From NCBI GenBank assembly GCA_964036275.1, contig OZ038433.1:12796446-12860445 (forward strand): a DNA stretch of 64,000 nucleotides. Direction: 5' to 3'. Below, one piece after another: positions 44,701-56,015 of this stretch; position 1 is the stretch's first letter, and every line of letters begins with the position of its first letter. Under the pieces are notes generated by a model. The model did no database searches and had not been told where the DNA came from. It saw nothing but the letters and a program-made list of their open reading frames with translations. Source of the DNA: Litoditis marina. Lineage: Eukaryota; Nematoda; Chromadorea; Rhabditida; Rhabditidae. A program made the position numbers and the translations under genes.

Positions 44701-47700
44701 CTAATTGGAATTTTTAGGAACCACACTTTTGGTGCATTCTACGTCGCAATATTTTAGTTAGACGTTTGAGTTAGGAATGAAAAGTTGATGTTAAACTCCA
44801 GGCTAGGTTTGACTCTACCTCCACCACCTTAGCCTTTAACAGTTCCATTCTCTTCTTCCTTATTCATCTTAACTTTATAGATAATTATTATTCTTAATTC
44901 ATTTACTCATTTACGTTTTAACTTTATTCTAGTTCACTTAGTTTCATTTAACATAATTCTGTTTATTTAATCAGTAGTTCTTTACCTCCACCACCTAAGC
45001 CTTTCACAGTTCCATTCTCTTCTTTCTTATTCATCTTAACTTTATAGATAGTTATTATTCTTAGTTCATTTACTCATTTACGTTTTAACTTTATTCTAGT
45101 TCACATAATTTCATTTAACATAATTCTTTTTATTTTATCATAGTTCACTCATTCATTTCCAGACCCTATCTATACGGGGACAAGAGAGTGGTGGAGATTG
45201 CAACCGCAATGGCCCTCTGTCTTTTGATAGCAGAACCCCATAACAGTGGATTGGGGGGACAGTCCATCGCACTCTATGCTAATCCGTTAGTTTGTTCTTG
45301 ATTAAGTACTATATTTACCTATTCATGAAGTAAAGTGAATTGTTCGATCTTAGAAATACTTTAACTGTGCTTCCAAAAAGAAAAGCGTACATTTCCGGCC
45401 AAGTTGAAATCTCAGCTTTCCGTATTTCACTCTGGCTCTCAAGCTATTTTTTCTGAAGAGTGCACCAGAAAATGATGCGAGGAGCAGCGAACGTTGTCGT
45501 TGATAAGTTGTACGATCAAGCTATCAACAAGAAGATAGAATATCCCAATTCCTTGGGGACATAACGTCCCATTCTCAGACCACAACGTTCAACCGATGAA
45601 ACACGATTTTGACCAAGATACATGCTTTTGAAAAATCGAAATTACCTTTTTTCAGCGACAAGAACGAGTGCAAACAGACTACCGGCAGTGCCACTCTGCC
45701 AGATGATTTGGAAGTTTTGCTGGAAAACATAAAGACAGACGCCAGACAGAATCTCATTGGTAAGCTTGCTTTTTTTTTGAAAAGTACAATACCTTCTCTG
45801 TTTTCCATTTTTATTTTAGTCTACCTTTTCCTTTTTAGAGGGCTTTAAAAAAAGGAAAACGGGTAAAATTTCACCAAAAAACCATCGTAGCATTTTCTCT
45901 TTTCAAGTAACGACTAGGTTTCCTCCTATACTCACACACATTGAGTTGTAAAACTCGTACATTGATGTACAGCATCGTTGATGTTTTTTGACTATTGCTC
46001 AGTTCCTTTCTCCAACATTGAGGTCCCTATCTCTATTTTCTCTTTTTTCTCTTCTTTCTCTCTCTCTTTTTCTATATCTTCAATATTACTATTTTATATC
46101 TCATATCTTTTTTTCTTAGCATTTTCCCTTTTTCAGGAGAATACGTGGCTGCCATTCCGGGCGAAATGCGTACCTTCCACGGACTCCTCAAACTGATGAA
46201 ATCTGGAAAAGAAACCGAGGCCGCACTTCACATCTACGAGTTGTTGGTCGGTTTTGTCATATTTCTTATGGAACTGAACTTATCCAATTCTGTTTTCTAG
46301 TCAAATCTTGGTTTCAAGTACTCGGAAAAACCGTTGCAACTTAAAATACCGGACTCCCTAATTTTGCAACTTAAAATACCAGGGTCAGCAAGATGCCGCC
46401 TGTACTGTTTGAAATTCATAAGGAGATGCAGGCTAAATCTACACCAGTATTTAAGCCTGCATCTTCTTAGGTATTTTGAGCTGCCAGCGTTTTCACAGTA
46501 CAATAGACGACAACAGCACGTGAACAATACATATTGGGGCTGGATGATGGTACAGTAAAACACCAGTGAATTACAAATTGTATTCAGTCATCCGAATGAA
46601 CATGTCAAGACTTCGATTTAATAACATGCGAGCATGTGAGATACATAGAAAAAACAGAAAATAAATGTAACCAACTGAACTTGAACAATATGAAAACAAG
46701 AATCGAGGGGAAATTGGGATATCGCCCCCCACTTTAGTTGAGTCCCCCCCCGTAGCACTTCAACCCCCCACCCAAGCTAAATCCTGAAAATCTAGGAGAG
46801 GGGGGGGGGTCAAAATTCAACTTCGACCTTTACTATTTACCCCCCCCCCCACTGGGGTCGGCGGGGGGTAGAACTTCAATGGTGGGGGGTCAAACTTTAA
46901 CGAGTGGGGGGCTGAACTTCAATACCAGAAATGTTTACTTTTCACCCCCCACCCTCAAACTTTTGTATTGCAGGTGATAAATTGAATTATAACCCCCCGG
47001 TGGGGGGGGTCAAACTACAATTCCCCAAACGCAATACAAATTCAGAAAGGTGGGGGGTAAAAAGTCAATGTTCCCGAATCGAGAATAACTTATATGATAT
47101 TCTATGTTCAGCTTGAGAACCCGGATCAATATCTGCCCACCAGCCCCTCCCTGGCAGCCACTCTTCTCGCTGACAGCAACGACAGAGAGGTCATATTCAG
47201 AAAGGACTTCCAGTGAGTTTTCGATCAAAGATAAAACTTCAAACTACAACTCAGCTACCATCACGCGCTCCATAGTCGTCGCCAGCGGAAAGACGGAAGG
47301 GTACTGTATATCTCACTGCCCGCTGTGTACACACACATGTCTTCGATTCGGAAGCTTGCCCGTTATGTGCTCTAATAGCGCAGTGGTTAGCGCCCTGCTA
47401 CGAATATTTTGCTCGCAGGTTCGATTCCGACGAGAGACAGATTTATAGATTTGGCCCTTACTATAGTATCCATACAACCAAACTACCAGATCTGTAAAAC
47501 TCGCAAATGTGAATTGTAGGATGAATTGTGTCTAAAAAAAACCCTAGCTGTGTTCCGACATTTGCACCAATCTCCTGTGATTAGTGAGCCATCAAAGCGA
47601 GAAAAAAACATGCTCTGAAGTTGAAAACCGAGTTGTTTACCGCCCCAACAAACTAGTCACCAGTCGATAGCAAGTTTTGAAATCAAAGATTGGTGCTCAA

Positions 47701-50700
47701 TTGTGCCTCAAGTTTTCGGTAAAAAGTCTGATTCTCGATTTACAACGTAAAACATGTGTGTTATTTTTGTGGAATAAACCTATTATTATTATAAAACAAC
47801 TCGGTTTTTATCTTCAGAGTGAAGGTTTCAAAAGCAGTAGACACACAGAGTGCGTCTCTATGACCTGTACACTAGTTTGTCGACGCCACTGAAAAACTGG
47901 CTCATTTGGCAGCTATTTTCGAAATGGGCTATAGCCTCGAGAGAGTACATGTAGGTCAGAGAGACGCAGACGTTTCTATAGGTGTCCACTTGCAAACTGA
48001 TGCAGGTATTCTGCGTTAGAGAAATAGAAGTTTTTTAGTTTGTTTGTTATCCTATTTACTTGTTCCTTTATTGGTTTATTTATGTACTTCTTTATTCCAG
48101 AAATTTTATAAGAGGAGACGAGTGGATGCCCATGATGGAAGGCGATCTTTTTCGGCCCAAGGAGGAGAACTATCGACCCATCAGAGACTTGCTCGTCAAG
48201 TACAAGAACACTGGAAAGATTGCGGTACAACCCTCTCTTCTATCAGTGTACTTTAAACTTTGTACTCAGTGTATTGTACTTTGCTGTTTCTACTTGAACA
48301 TTGGTGAGAGTTGGCGTAGTACTGCATTTAGTTTGGGACTAAGACATGCTCGTCAAATTCAAAAACACTGGAAAGATTCAGGTATAAGCACGGATATTTC
48401 ATAATTATTAGTTTAATATGAACAATTAATACACAATGATAATATTTATTAACTCTAGTGGTTAAGGTACAACCTTCTCTTGACATCCAGTTTGTGATTT
48501 AGACATGCTCAGAACATGCTCAGTTGCTTCCGTGTGACAATTAACAGTTTTGACTTTTAATTATTATTTGGTGATCAAAAACGAAGTACCAGCCTTCCTT
48601 CTGACGCGAATTTTGGTTTTACCGTCAATTAGGAAGGTGATTGAAGTTTCGTTCATAGTCACTTCCGGGTTATCTAATCGGGCACCTCAAAAGTTACAAA
48701 AAGCGGTTAGATAACGAACTGGCCTCGATTGTAATTATCAGTTATTTGGTTTCCATTTAATTCAGGGAATGTTTTTACAGGACCCAGATCCCATCCTACC
48801 ACACTACAACGCAGAAGAAGAACGTGGGTCACACTTTTTTGTTGAAACACTTAAAATCAGCACATGTTCATAATTGCTTTATAATATTCGTTTAGCTGGC
48901 ATTTGGTGTACGGTGTAAAAACTTGGGCATAAATGAACGAAGAAGTGTTACAATCATATTTTTAGTTTTAAAGCACTTTTGTAATGGAAATACGGCTATT
49001 TGAGTTGTTTTGATGTATTTGACAACTTCATCACAGTACTGCGTATCTTCACCGGATTTTCGTTTATAGGTCAAACGATTCCTTTAACCGTAGATCAAAC
49101 TTCACCGTTTTTCAGTCGGTGAACCGGAGGCGCGAGAACTCAACTGGAAAACGGTCCAATCCAACTGGACGAACACTTTGGTTGATGGAAAGATTGTCAC
49201 TTCTGGCACCAACGACTTTTGTGTTCCATCCACTCCGGCCACTTCTTCCCTGGTTGCCGACGCGTTGGAAGGAGCGTATGCCGGTAGGTCAACAGAGAAT
49301 CGATAAATGAATCCTGTTTAAGCTGATGAAATGTGAAAACATTTATGATTCACATAAATGTTTGGCTCCACCAGCACCCATCACTTTTTCTTCGGTAGCA
49401 GACGCGTTAGAAGGAGCCCATGCGGGTAGGTCAATACTAATCGATAGTTAGGACACGTGACATGTAATGAAGCGTGAGAAAACATGTGTGATTCACGCGT
49501 TTCACGTAACTAGATATTTGTCTTCACCAACACCCATCTCTTTTCTCGTGAAGACGGATGCGCACAGGACGTGATACGTGAAGAAGTCACGTGAAATAAC
49601 GTGAGAAAATACGTGTGTGGTTAATGACTTATGACTTTCTAATGCTACTGGTTGGCTCGGTAGACAAAATTGAGTCGAAACTTCCAGTTCTTGTTTTCAG
49701 TCTCTTTCCTCAAGCAAGATGATGCCCTAATGAAAAAGGAGAACTACAAGGATGCTGTCCAACATTTGACTAGAGTTTTCGACCTCATCAAAAACGCGTC
49801 CCACGTGTAAATCGCTTTCATTTTTCTTCCTTTCATCAGTAGTTCATATTTCGACTACAATAGCTTGGAATTAGGTGGAAAGCTAAAGGTCGTGATATTT
49901 GTAAGAATGTGAGCTGTTTTTTTTTTCCATGAGTGGGAAACAGAAACGGCACCTGACTAGAGAATAAGTTTCGATGACGAAATTTCGAGTTTTGCCAAAT
50001 TCGACATTTCTCAAAACTCGAAATCTCGAAAACTCGGAAACTTGAAATCGATCAAGAACCCTGGAAAACACCCAATTAAAGTATTTGATGTGATCTCGTT
50101 CAGATCGGAAGAGCAAAGGAGAATTTTGCTGACGTTGGAGAAAATTCGAGCGAAAAATCCAGTTCACAAAGACATGGTAAACCATTTCACATGCAAAATA
50201 ACTGTAACAAATTTATTTAAGAATGACGTTGATAAGTTAATAAACGAATAAATAATAGGTGGTATCTGTTGAATCCAAGTTATTAACTGAGTTTTGAATT
50301 CTATCGTTTCACAACAACAATAGTCTAACCATCAATATCGATATATAGGAAAGGTTGTGCCTGTTGTTTCTGTAGAGTATCCGCCTCATGTGAGACTCGA
50401 ACCTGGTCCAAAAGTCTGGGAGGCGCGGACGCTAACCGGTATACCAATTGGGCTTATAGCAGCGTTGTTGACGAATAATGTATATGTGCTCTTACACACC
50501 ACAAAGTCAGATATACAGTATACCCCGGCCTTTCTTTCAATAACATCTATGCTTGCAGCCTTTTGCCTACGGTTCCAATATGTTTGCGATTGTGGACAAA
50601 AAGAACCAGGATTCGGTGGTGTGGGTCAGCTCGCTCGGCGGAAGGTCGGTTTCTATAGTGGGGGCCAAATTTATAAACTTCTGTCTCTCGCCGGAATCGA

Positions 50701-53700
50701 ACCTGACAGCAAAATATTTGTAGCAGGGCGCTAAACACTGCGCTATTTAGTGCACATTACAAGCAAGCTTTGAAATCGAAGACATGTGTACGTACACAGC
50801 GGAAAGTGAGATATACAGTACCCTGCCGTCTTTCCGTTGGTGACGACTATATTATTGAAATAGTTTCATTTGTAGTTTGTACCTCGCCATCAAACTACAA
50901 ATGGAAATTATCGATTAAAGCACATCCTCGTCACCACTAAAACGGCGACAGAAAACTTTTGTTCCATTTGATAATTTATCATTTAAAGAAGGAGTATTAT
51001 GTGGACCAAACCCGTGTCAACGGTCCTTTAAACTGTAATTGAAAAATGTATTGCGGTTTAAAGGACTGATACGTTGCGATTGGACCACATAACCGTCCTA
51101 CTTTGAAGAGATTGAAAACTATTTTTTTATAAACCTTTCTTCATATTCATGTTTTGTTATTTCCAGTCTGGGCAGTTTTGTGACCGAAAAGTCGAGCTCA
51201 ATCGGTCTGAACAATCTCCTTTCTAATCTCGGTTTGGATTTCTCCTCGATTGGCGAAAATCAGAATATTCTCCAACCACTGATTGCCTCTAAGGGCGGAA
51301 AGGTGGGCATTGCTCTATAATCGTAGTTTTTAAGTTGTCGTTCTTTTAAAGGGGGATAGAATGGAAAGCTAGTTTAGGCACCCCAGGGTACCTAAACTTA
51401 ACGTTGCGCGCCCAAAAACCGACTAAAAACGGTGAACTGTATACAAATAAGGTTTGTTAGTTTGAGTAAAAAGGTATATACCAGTTTCTCTCAAGCAGCT
51501 CTTTCATATAAACTTCCCTTTCTGTCCCCCTTTAACCTATATGGAGAGCTGACTATCAAGAACACCATCCCCACCCTAAACATCAATTGAGACTTCACAC
51601 TGTAACTTACATCACAATGTGGTAGTGCACGTAGGAATGGAATAGACTATATTTGTTACAAAATAGTTTTTGTTCAGATCAAAGAGGTGACTGAGTAACG
51701 CTATAAACTACTTTTCCGTGAAACGCTTCATCTCTCACTTTTCACAAAGGCCTTTGCTGATTTAACTAAGTGCTACTAAGCTCAGTATATCCAACAAAGT
51801 AAACCATAAACATCATTTTCGAATCGTCCAGTCCAAATGTAGTCCAGTACCTATGAATGGAAATTAAAGAGTTTGTCTGTGCAAGCCATATAGTTTGCCT
51901 ATTGCAAACCTTAGACATCATTAAATCTAACAAAGTACACCAAAAATACTAATTTCAAATTGCAACAAACCACGTAGGAATAAAATAGAGTATAGATTTG
52001 TTGTACAATACTTTTTGTTCAGATCAAATTCTAACTGACCAAAAATCTACTGCAGCACTTTACGTAGGATAGGAATAGACTATGTTTGTTGCAAAATACT
52101 TTTTTGTTCAGATCAAACTGGCCTGTGCTGGTTGGGCTTAGTTCCAATGAGCTCAGTATATCTAAAGAAAAAAGTACACCAGAAGTATAAATATCGAACT
52201 GGACAATTCACGTAGAAATGAAATAGGCTATAGACTTGTTGTCAAATAGTTTCTATTCATTATATTAATGTGCTCAGTTAAAGATGAACTCAACAATCGT
52301 TCTAACCACCCTAATTCAAGACGTATTTAACTCACAAAATATATTTTGTTCAAATAAATCACCTATTATATACCTTCCTTTCAGATCAAACTAGCCTACG
52401 CGGGTTCTGGTGGTTTTTTGACCCGTTCCATGGACATTGCTCGAATGATGTACACCATAGTGTTCAACGTCTTCCTGGAGATCCCCCTCCATGATGCTAT
52501 TTCCACCCCGTTGGTCTATCCGGTCAAAGAGGGCGACCAATTACGATTGGAGCAGACTTTCGGAATTCCTTGGGTCCGTCAAACTTCTTTTTTTTTTCCA
52601 TCGAATATTGAAAGTAAAAGGATTTCACGTGAATGTTATGTGATGAAAACGTGTAAATTAGGGGTAGAACTGTTTCAAATTTTGCCTAAACAAAACTAGT
52701 AGAAGCTCTTCACAGTTGTGCAAACGCAGTGAACTTCATAGTTTTGCTATTTTGGTCCTTGGAGATTTGATAAATGCACAGAACTTCCGATCCTACTTCT
52801 AGTAACTTGTAAGGTTTAACGACATTTTTCATTATTTCGAAAGGTGTGAAGTGTTTATTGTGTTTTACATAACTATTCAGATTGATTGTTTCAGCGTTAC
52901 ATGAAATATCTGGTGAAGAAGAATGATAAGGAGAACTATGCCACAAATGACAATGCAGATGAGGACTACCCGAAGAGTATCGATCGAGCAGTGGCTATTG
53001 AACAGACCGAGAAGGGAAGTGGGTACTTTTTGATGATAAAAGGGCCCATTCTACAACTAACCGGGTTTTTAGGTAACCTAACCGGTTTTCGGTAATCCTT
53101 TTTTTAGGTTACCTCACAGGCAACCGGTGGTTAACCTAAAACTAAAATCCGATTACCGTACAAAACAAACTGACGGTAAAAACCACATTTTGCGTTGGAA
53201 AAAAGGTAACTGATTTTTGTTCTCGGTTACCGACCGGTTACCTATCGAAGCAACCGGAAAAAAGGTTACCAAAAAACCCGGTTAGTACCAAAAAAAGAAT
53301 ATTTATTGAACCTATGATTTGAATTATGGTAAACTCAGACAGAACCTGGGGTAGTTAGAGGGGGATATAAGGGGGCGTGGCTTATCGGTTCAGGCCCGGC
53401 TCGAAAAATCAATGCCGCGCGCCACTTTTCGAGTTTTCAATGCGGCAAAACTGCGGTTTAGAGTTGATAAAACTTAATTTTTAGTTTAAAAATGAGAATT
53501 AGGGATAACATTAGATATAAATGCATATATTCTCACATATTTTGCTAGAAGATGAAGAAGTTTCGTTTTTAAAATATGGGACTTAGGAGGGTACTTAGTC
53601 CGCAGTTCGTTACCGCAAGACTTGGTACCACATTTTCTACGGCTAAGTCCCCCGAGATTTGTCATGGAAATGTATTCAGACATCAATAGAACCCGATACA

Positions 53701-54007
53701 CAGAAATAGATTAACTAGAGTAAAGTCAATTGGAGTGAGTTTATTAAATAAATAAACTACGATTAATATATACTATGCGTATAAGTTGAATTATGGTTAT
53801 TCACGTGAATCGTACTTGATATCTCTTTACTCTTTGCTTGTGGAAAGTTCTATTGGAATGATAGCACCAAAACATTGATGAATACATTCTCAGTTCATAG
53901 TTCAAATTTATAAAGTTGTTTGTTGGTTATGTTTATAGTTTTTTTCAGATCTAAACGCGGTCTATTTTGACGGAACCGGAACGGTGATGATGCCGAATGG
54001 GATTTAG
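41706..54007 (+). CDS. Gamma-glutamyltranspeptidase-like type II membrane protein, probable pseudoenzyme
   Basis: Exons: 41706-41798, 42187-42234 and/or 42677-42718, 43190-43317, 43836-43938, 44339-44433, 45163-45285, 45656-45759, 46137-46246, 47112-47212, 48101-48224, 48781-48823, 49116-49283, 49701-49806, 50104-50176, 50559-50644, 51167-51302, 52385-52573, 52895-53018, 53949-54007. Phases join throughout, about 670 residues. A basic cytoplasmic N-terminus precedes one membrane anchor (FLVVFGCIICSCLILM, exon 43836). GGT landmarks: ALCLLIAEPHNSGLGGQS, AAIPGEMRTFHG, AYAGSGGFLTRS. The N-terminal-nucleophile segment, usually GTxHLSV, reads GSNMFAI (exon 50559): the catalytic Thr is replaced by Ser at best and the following His is lost, so normal self-cleavage and gamma-glutamyl transfer are doubtful. 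Family identity is firm. Several introns contain partial copies of adjoining exon ends. Confidence 0.85.
42187..42718 (+). other. Tandem duplicate exons of the GGT-like gene
   Basis: 42187-42234 (NAKKGYGSLTTKSGHK) and 42677-42718 (KPGYGSLTTKSGNK) both have acceptor TTTCAG, donor GTGAGCC and phase 0 at both ends. They can be used alternatively or together without changing frame. They encode a short cytoplasmic segment. Confidence 0.7.
42874..43131. mobile_element. GGTTACC-rich element, copy 3
   Basis: In a GGT intron, 60 bp before exon 43190. Confidence 0.85.
43426..43619 (+). repeat. tRNA-like SINE/MITE family C, copy 7
   Basis: Inside an intron of the GGT-like gene, flanked by (CT)n and a run of C. 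Confidence 0.75.
44467..44643. mobile_element. Palindromic element with GCGTCTC arms, copy 1
   Basis: GTATGCTAGAAGATCTCGGC and its inverse GATCTTCTAGCATACG; arms contain CCCATCCTGCGTCTCTCGCT. In a GGT intron. Confidence 0.85.
44816..45145. repeat. 173-bp tandem duplication in an intron of the GGT-like gene
   Basis: CTACCTCCACCACCTTAGCC opens the first unit and CTACC-like TTACCTCCACCACCTAAGCC the second (about 44990). Both run through CATCTTAACTTTATAGATA and TTACGTTTTAACTTTATTCT. The second unit ends just before the exon at 45163. Confidence 0.8.
46712..47082 (+). repeat. CCCCCC/GGGGGG-run repeat, copy 1
   Basis: Repeated blocks of the type GGGGGGTCAAACTTCAA, CCCCCCACTTTAGTTGAGTC and CCCCACCCTCAAACTTTTGT. 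G and C runs of 6-10 alternate. In a GGT intron. Confidence 0.9.
47271..47465 (+). repeat. tRNA-like SINE/MITE family C, copy 8
   Basis: The best-preserved tRNA-like half in the window: TAGCGCAGTGGTTAGCGCCC and GCTCGCAGGTTCGATTCC. 58 bp after a GGT exon donor. Confidence 0.8.
47611..47822. mobile_element. MITE with CTCTGAAGTTGAAAACCGAG ends, copy 2
   Basis: Ends AACTCGGTTTTTATCTTCAG, AG. In a GGT intron. Confidence 0.8.
48330..48380 (+). repeat. Echo of GGT exon end (48.2 kb)
   Basis: AGACATGCTCGTCAAATTCA, then AAAACACTGGAAAGATT and a GGTATAAG donor, parallels AGACTTGCTCGTCAAGTACA, AGAACACTGGAAAGATT and GGTACAA at the end of exon 48101-48224, 147 bp upstream. Confidence 0.75.
49360..49585 (+). 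repeat. Two echoes of the 3' end of GGT exon 49116-49283
   Basis: TCGGTAGCAGACGCGTTAGA, then AGGAGCCCATGCGGGTAGGTCAAT (49390-49435), copies the exon end (GTTGCCGACGCGTTGGAAGG, GCGTATGCCG, donor GTAGGTCAAC). A weaker third version lies at 49525-49575 after another ACCAACACCCATC. The intervals are about 150 bp. Confidence 0.75.
50349..50470 (-). repeat. tRNA-like sequence of a different family
   Basis: On the minus strand, AGCCCAATTGGTATACCGGT, TAGCGTCCGCGCC and a B box AGGTTCGAGTCTC resemble a tRNA with A and B boxes. A T stem and acceptor stem do not form, so it is a tRNA-derived repeat or pseudogene. Confidence 0.5.
50653..50851 (-). repeat. tRNA-like SINE/MITE family C, copy 9
   Basis: Reverse copy starting 9 bp after the donor of the GGT exon 50559-50644. 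Confidence 0.8.
50992..51108. mobile_element. Palindromic MITE, copy 4
   Basis: TTAAAGAAGGAGTATTATGT to CCGTCCTACTTTGAA; in a GGT intron. Confidence 0.8.
51348..51536. mobile_element. MITE with GGGGGCAGAAAGG ends, copy 3
   Basis: AAAGGGGGATAGAATGGAAA to CTTTCTGTCCCCCTTTAA; in a GGT intron. Confidence 0.85.
51673..52152 (+). repeat. Three echoes of the acceptor and start of GGT exon 52385
   Basis: TTTTTGTTCAGATCAAA occurs at 51665, 52010 and 52102. The last continues CTGGCCTGTGCTGGTTGGGC, against CTAGCCTACGCGGGTTCTGG of the exon. Intervening sequence repeats ATAGACTATGTTTGTTGCAA and GTTGGGCTTAGTTCCAATGA-like pieces, so a ~100-300-bp intronic unit was amplified. Confidence 0.75.
53046..53289. 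mobile_element. GGTTACC-rich element, copy 4
   Basis: In the last GGT intron. Confidence 0.85.
53578..53651. other. Conserved stem-loop, copy 1
   Basis: Outer stem GGGACTTAG with CTAAGTCCC, inner stem GGTACTTAGTC with GACTTGGTACC, loop CGCAGTTCGTTACCGCAA. In the last GGT intron. Related to 56873-56945. Confidence 0.65.
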
Positions 54008-55700
54008 AATGTGGGAGGAATTAAAAATAGTTTTTGTTCTTTCTAAACTATTCATCTCTATTCTAATGTTGTATATCTGTCTCAGGGTCGAAATAAAGAT
54101 TGAAACGACATGTATTTTTCATTTTTTTACTTCAAATCAAAGTACGAACTTCTACAGAATGTTTTACGGTAAGAAAGAAGGTTAGTTTTTCTCTAATAAA
54201 AGAGTGTTGAGATTCAGACTTCTGAAAAGCACTCAAATAAATCTGCCGGGAACATTGACTTTTTACCTTTCTGAATTTGTATTGCGTTTGGGGAATTGTA
54301 GTTTGACCCCCCCACCGAGGGTGATAATTCAATTTATCACCTGCAATACAAAATTTTGAGGGTGGGGGCTAAAAAGTGTAAAATTTCCGGTAATGAAGTT
54401 CAGCCCCCCACTCGTTGAAGTTTGACCCCCCACCATTGAAGTTCTACCCCCCACCAACCCAGGTGGGGGTTAAATAGTAAATGTCGAAGTTGATTTTTGA
54501 CCCCCCCCCCCTCTCTTAGATTGTCAGGTTTTAGCTTGGGTGGGTTGAAGTGCTACGGGGGGACCCAACTAAAGTGGGGAGCGATACTTCAATTTTCCCA
54601 ATCTGCCCTCTTCACTTTTCGTCTTGGATTTCCTTTTCGCTTGGATTTGGAGAATCGTCAAATCAAACCCACAATATGAGATGACGTGAGTTGTAGTTTG
54701 AACCCGATACTCGCCATTATTCACGAGTTGAAGGAGACCGCAACACAACCCTAAATGTCAGAAAGCTGCTGTATCCTACCTCCAATTAGACGCGTTGCGT
54801 GTCGCGCGGCATCGTCATGTAAATGTCACGTGGACTGATCAAACTAATATATAGTTCTCACATTTCCCAACTGGACTTGTTGGCAGCGTGCCAAAAACTT
54901 CTGAAGGCTGTTATTTAGAGAAAACATGTATTTTACAGTAAGTTCTCTTTAATACGAATCATAACGAAGGGGAGGAACCTTTCACATAAATGTCTATTGT
55001 TTTGAAGTATTTCAACATGTTCAAAAACTGCCTTGAAACTTCATTGGCAAGCTGCCCAAGTCCAGTTGGGAAATGAGTGAACTATACGAGTTATGTGTGC
55101 TCTCTGATCTGAATACAGTTAAAATCCGCCCTGAACAAACCCGTTGTTCAAGTTGTCTTCCGATCTCCTTCAAGCAAAGAGATCAACTATGAACATAGCG
55201 AAATAGAGCAACAGACAACGTATAGCCTAGCTTTGGAAAGAGCGAAGGGAACCCTACGTTTTTGCCTGCATTATGTACTGGACTACATTTTGGACTATTT
55301 GTTATTTGCTTTGTTTTTATAACCTGTGAGGCATCTGGACTAATGCACAAAACACCACAAACACCACTGTCAGATACATTAGCGAAAGTCGTCAATAAGG
55401 CTCAGAGTATGGAGGTATAGTCTGTTTCACCAATCGATGTACTCCTAACAGTAATCCGTCAATTATTCAAGGGGGTGTTTTCTAATGAAAAAGTCATTAG
55501 TTTGGTTTCAAATTTTCAGAGTCAGTAGTAGTAAACATGCAGAAGACACTATGAAGATTTTGAGGAATTCTGGATACGCTAATCTAGTAAACTTTGACCT
55601 GGAAGAGATAGCAGATTACTGTAGAAGATTATAAGTGGGTGGAACAGACTATACTAGGAAGTGAGTAGTACCCTCTGACTGAAAATAGGTTGAGGAGAAC
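54008..55700. other. Intergenic region without a supported gene
   Basis: Apart from the G/C-run repeat, a CACTGGCAAG-type inverted pair (CAACTGGACTTGTTGGCAGC at 54868, inverse near 55050) and A/T-rich sequence, I see no exon with splice support. Confidence 0.5.
54244..54601 (-). repeat. CCCCCC/GGGGGG-run repeat, copy 2
   Basis: Reverse orientation of 46712-47082, 240 bp after the GGT stop codon. Confidence 0.9.
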
Positions 55701-56015
55701 CTGTTGTCACCGCCAAAAAGTCCCAATGTTCCGGACATCACCCCTTTTTCTCAAACTGATATATCTTCCTGGAAAGAAAACTGGGAAGTTTTCTCAAAGT
55801 ACGTGAAAACCAACGGAGAACAGTCCTGTTCACCGTTAACGAGAAGCGTCTTTTCCGTTTTTTCCGGAAAACGGCTGACGCTCACACGTGACGCACTTTT
55901 TCTGGAATCCAGACTGTCCTTTTGTATTGAGATTATGGAAGTGCGTAGGAACTTTTCCCCGGAAGAGTCGTATATAAGCCGGGCTGAAATGGTCTGAAGT
56001 CACATCGCAGCAGCA

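Noticed and set aside
47372..47440. A tRNA gene inside the family C element
   Set aside because: It has good pol III boxes but no complete cloverleaf, and it is one of nine dispersed copies.
50349..50460. An extra GGT exon (open frame beginning KVVPVVSVEYPPHVRLEP)
   Set aside because: It lies on the reverse of a tRNA-like sequence and would break the phase between exons 50104-50176 and 50559-50644, which join perfectly without it.
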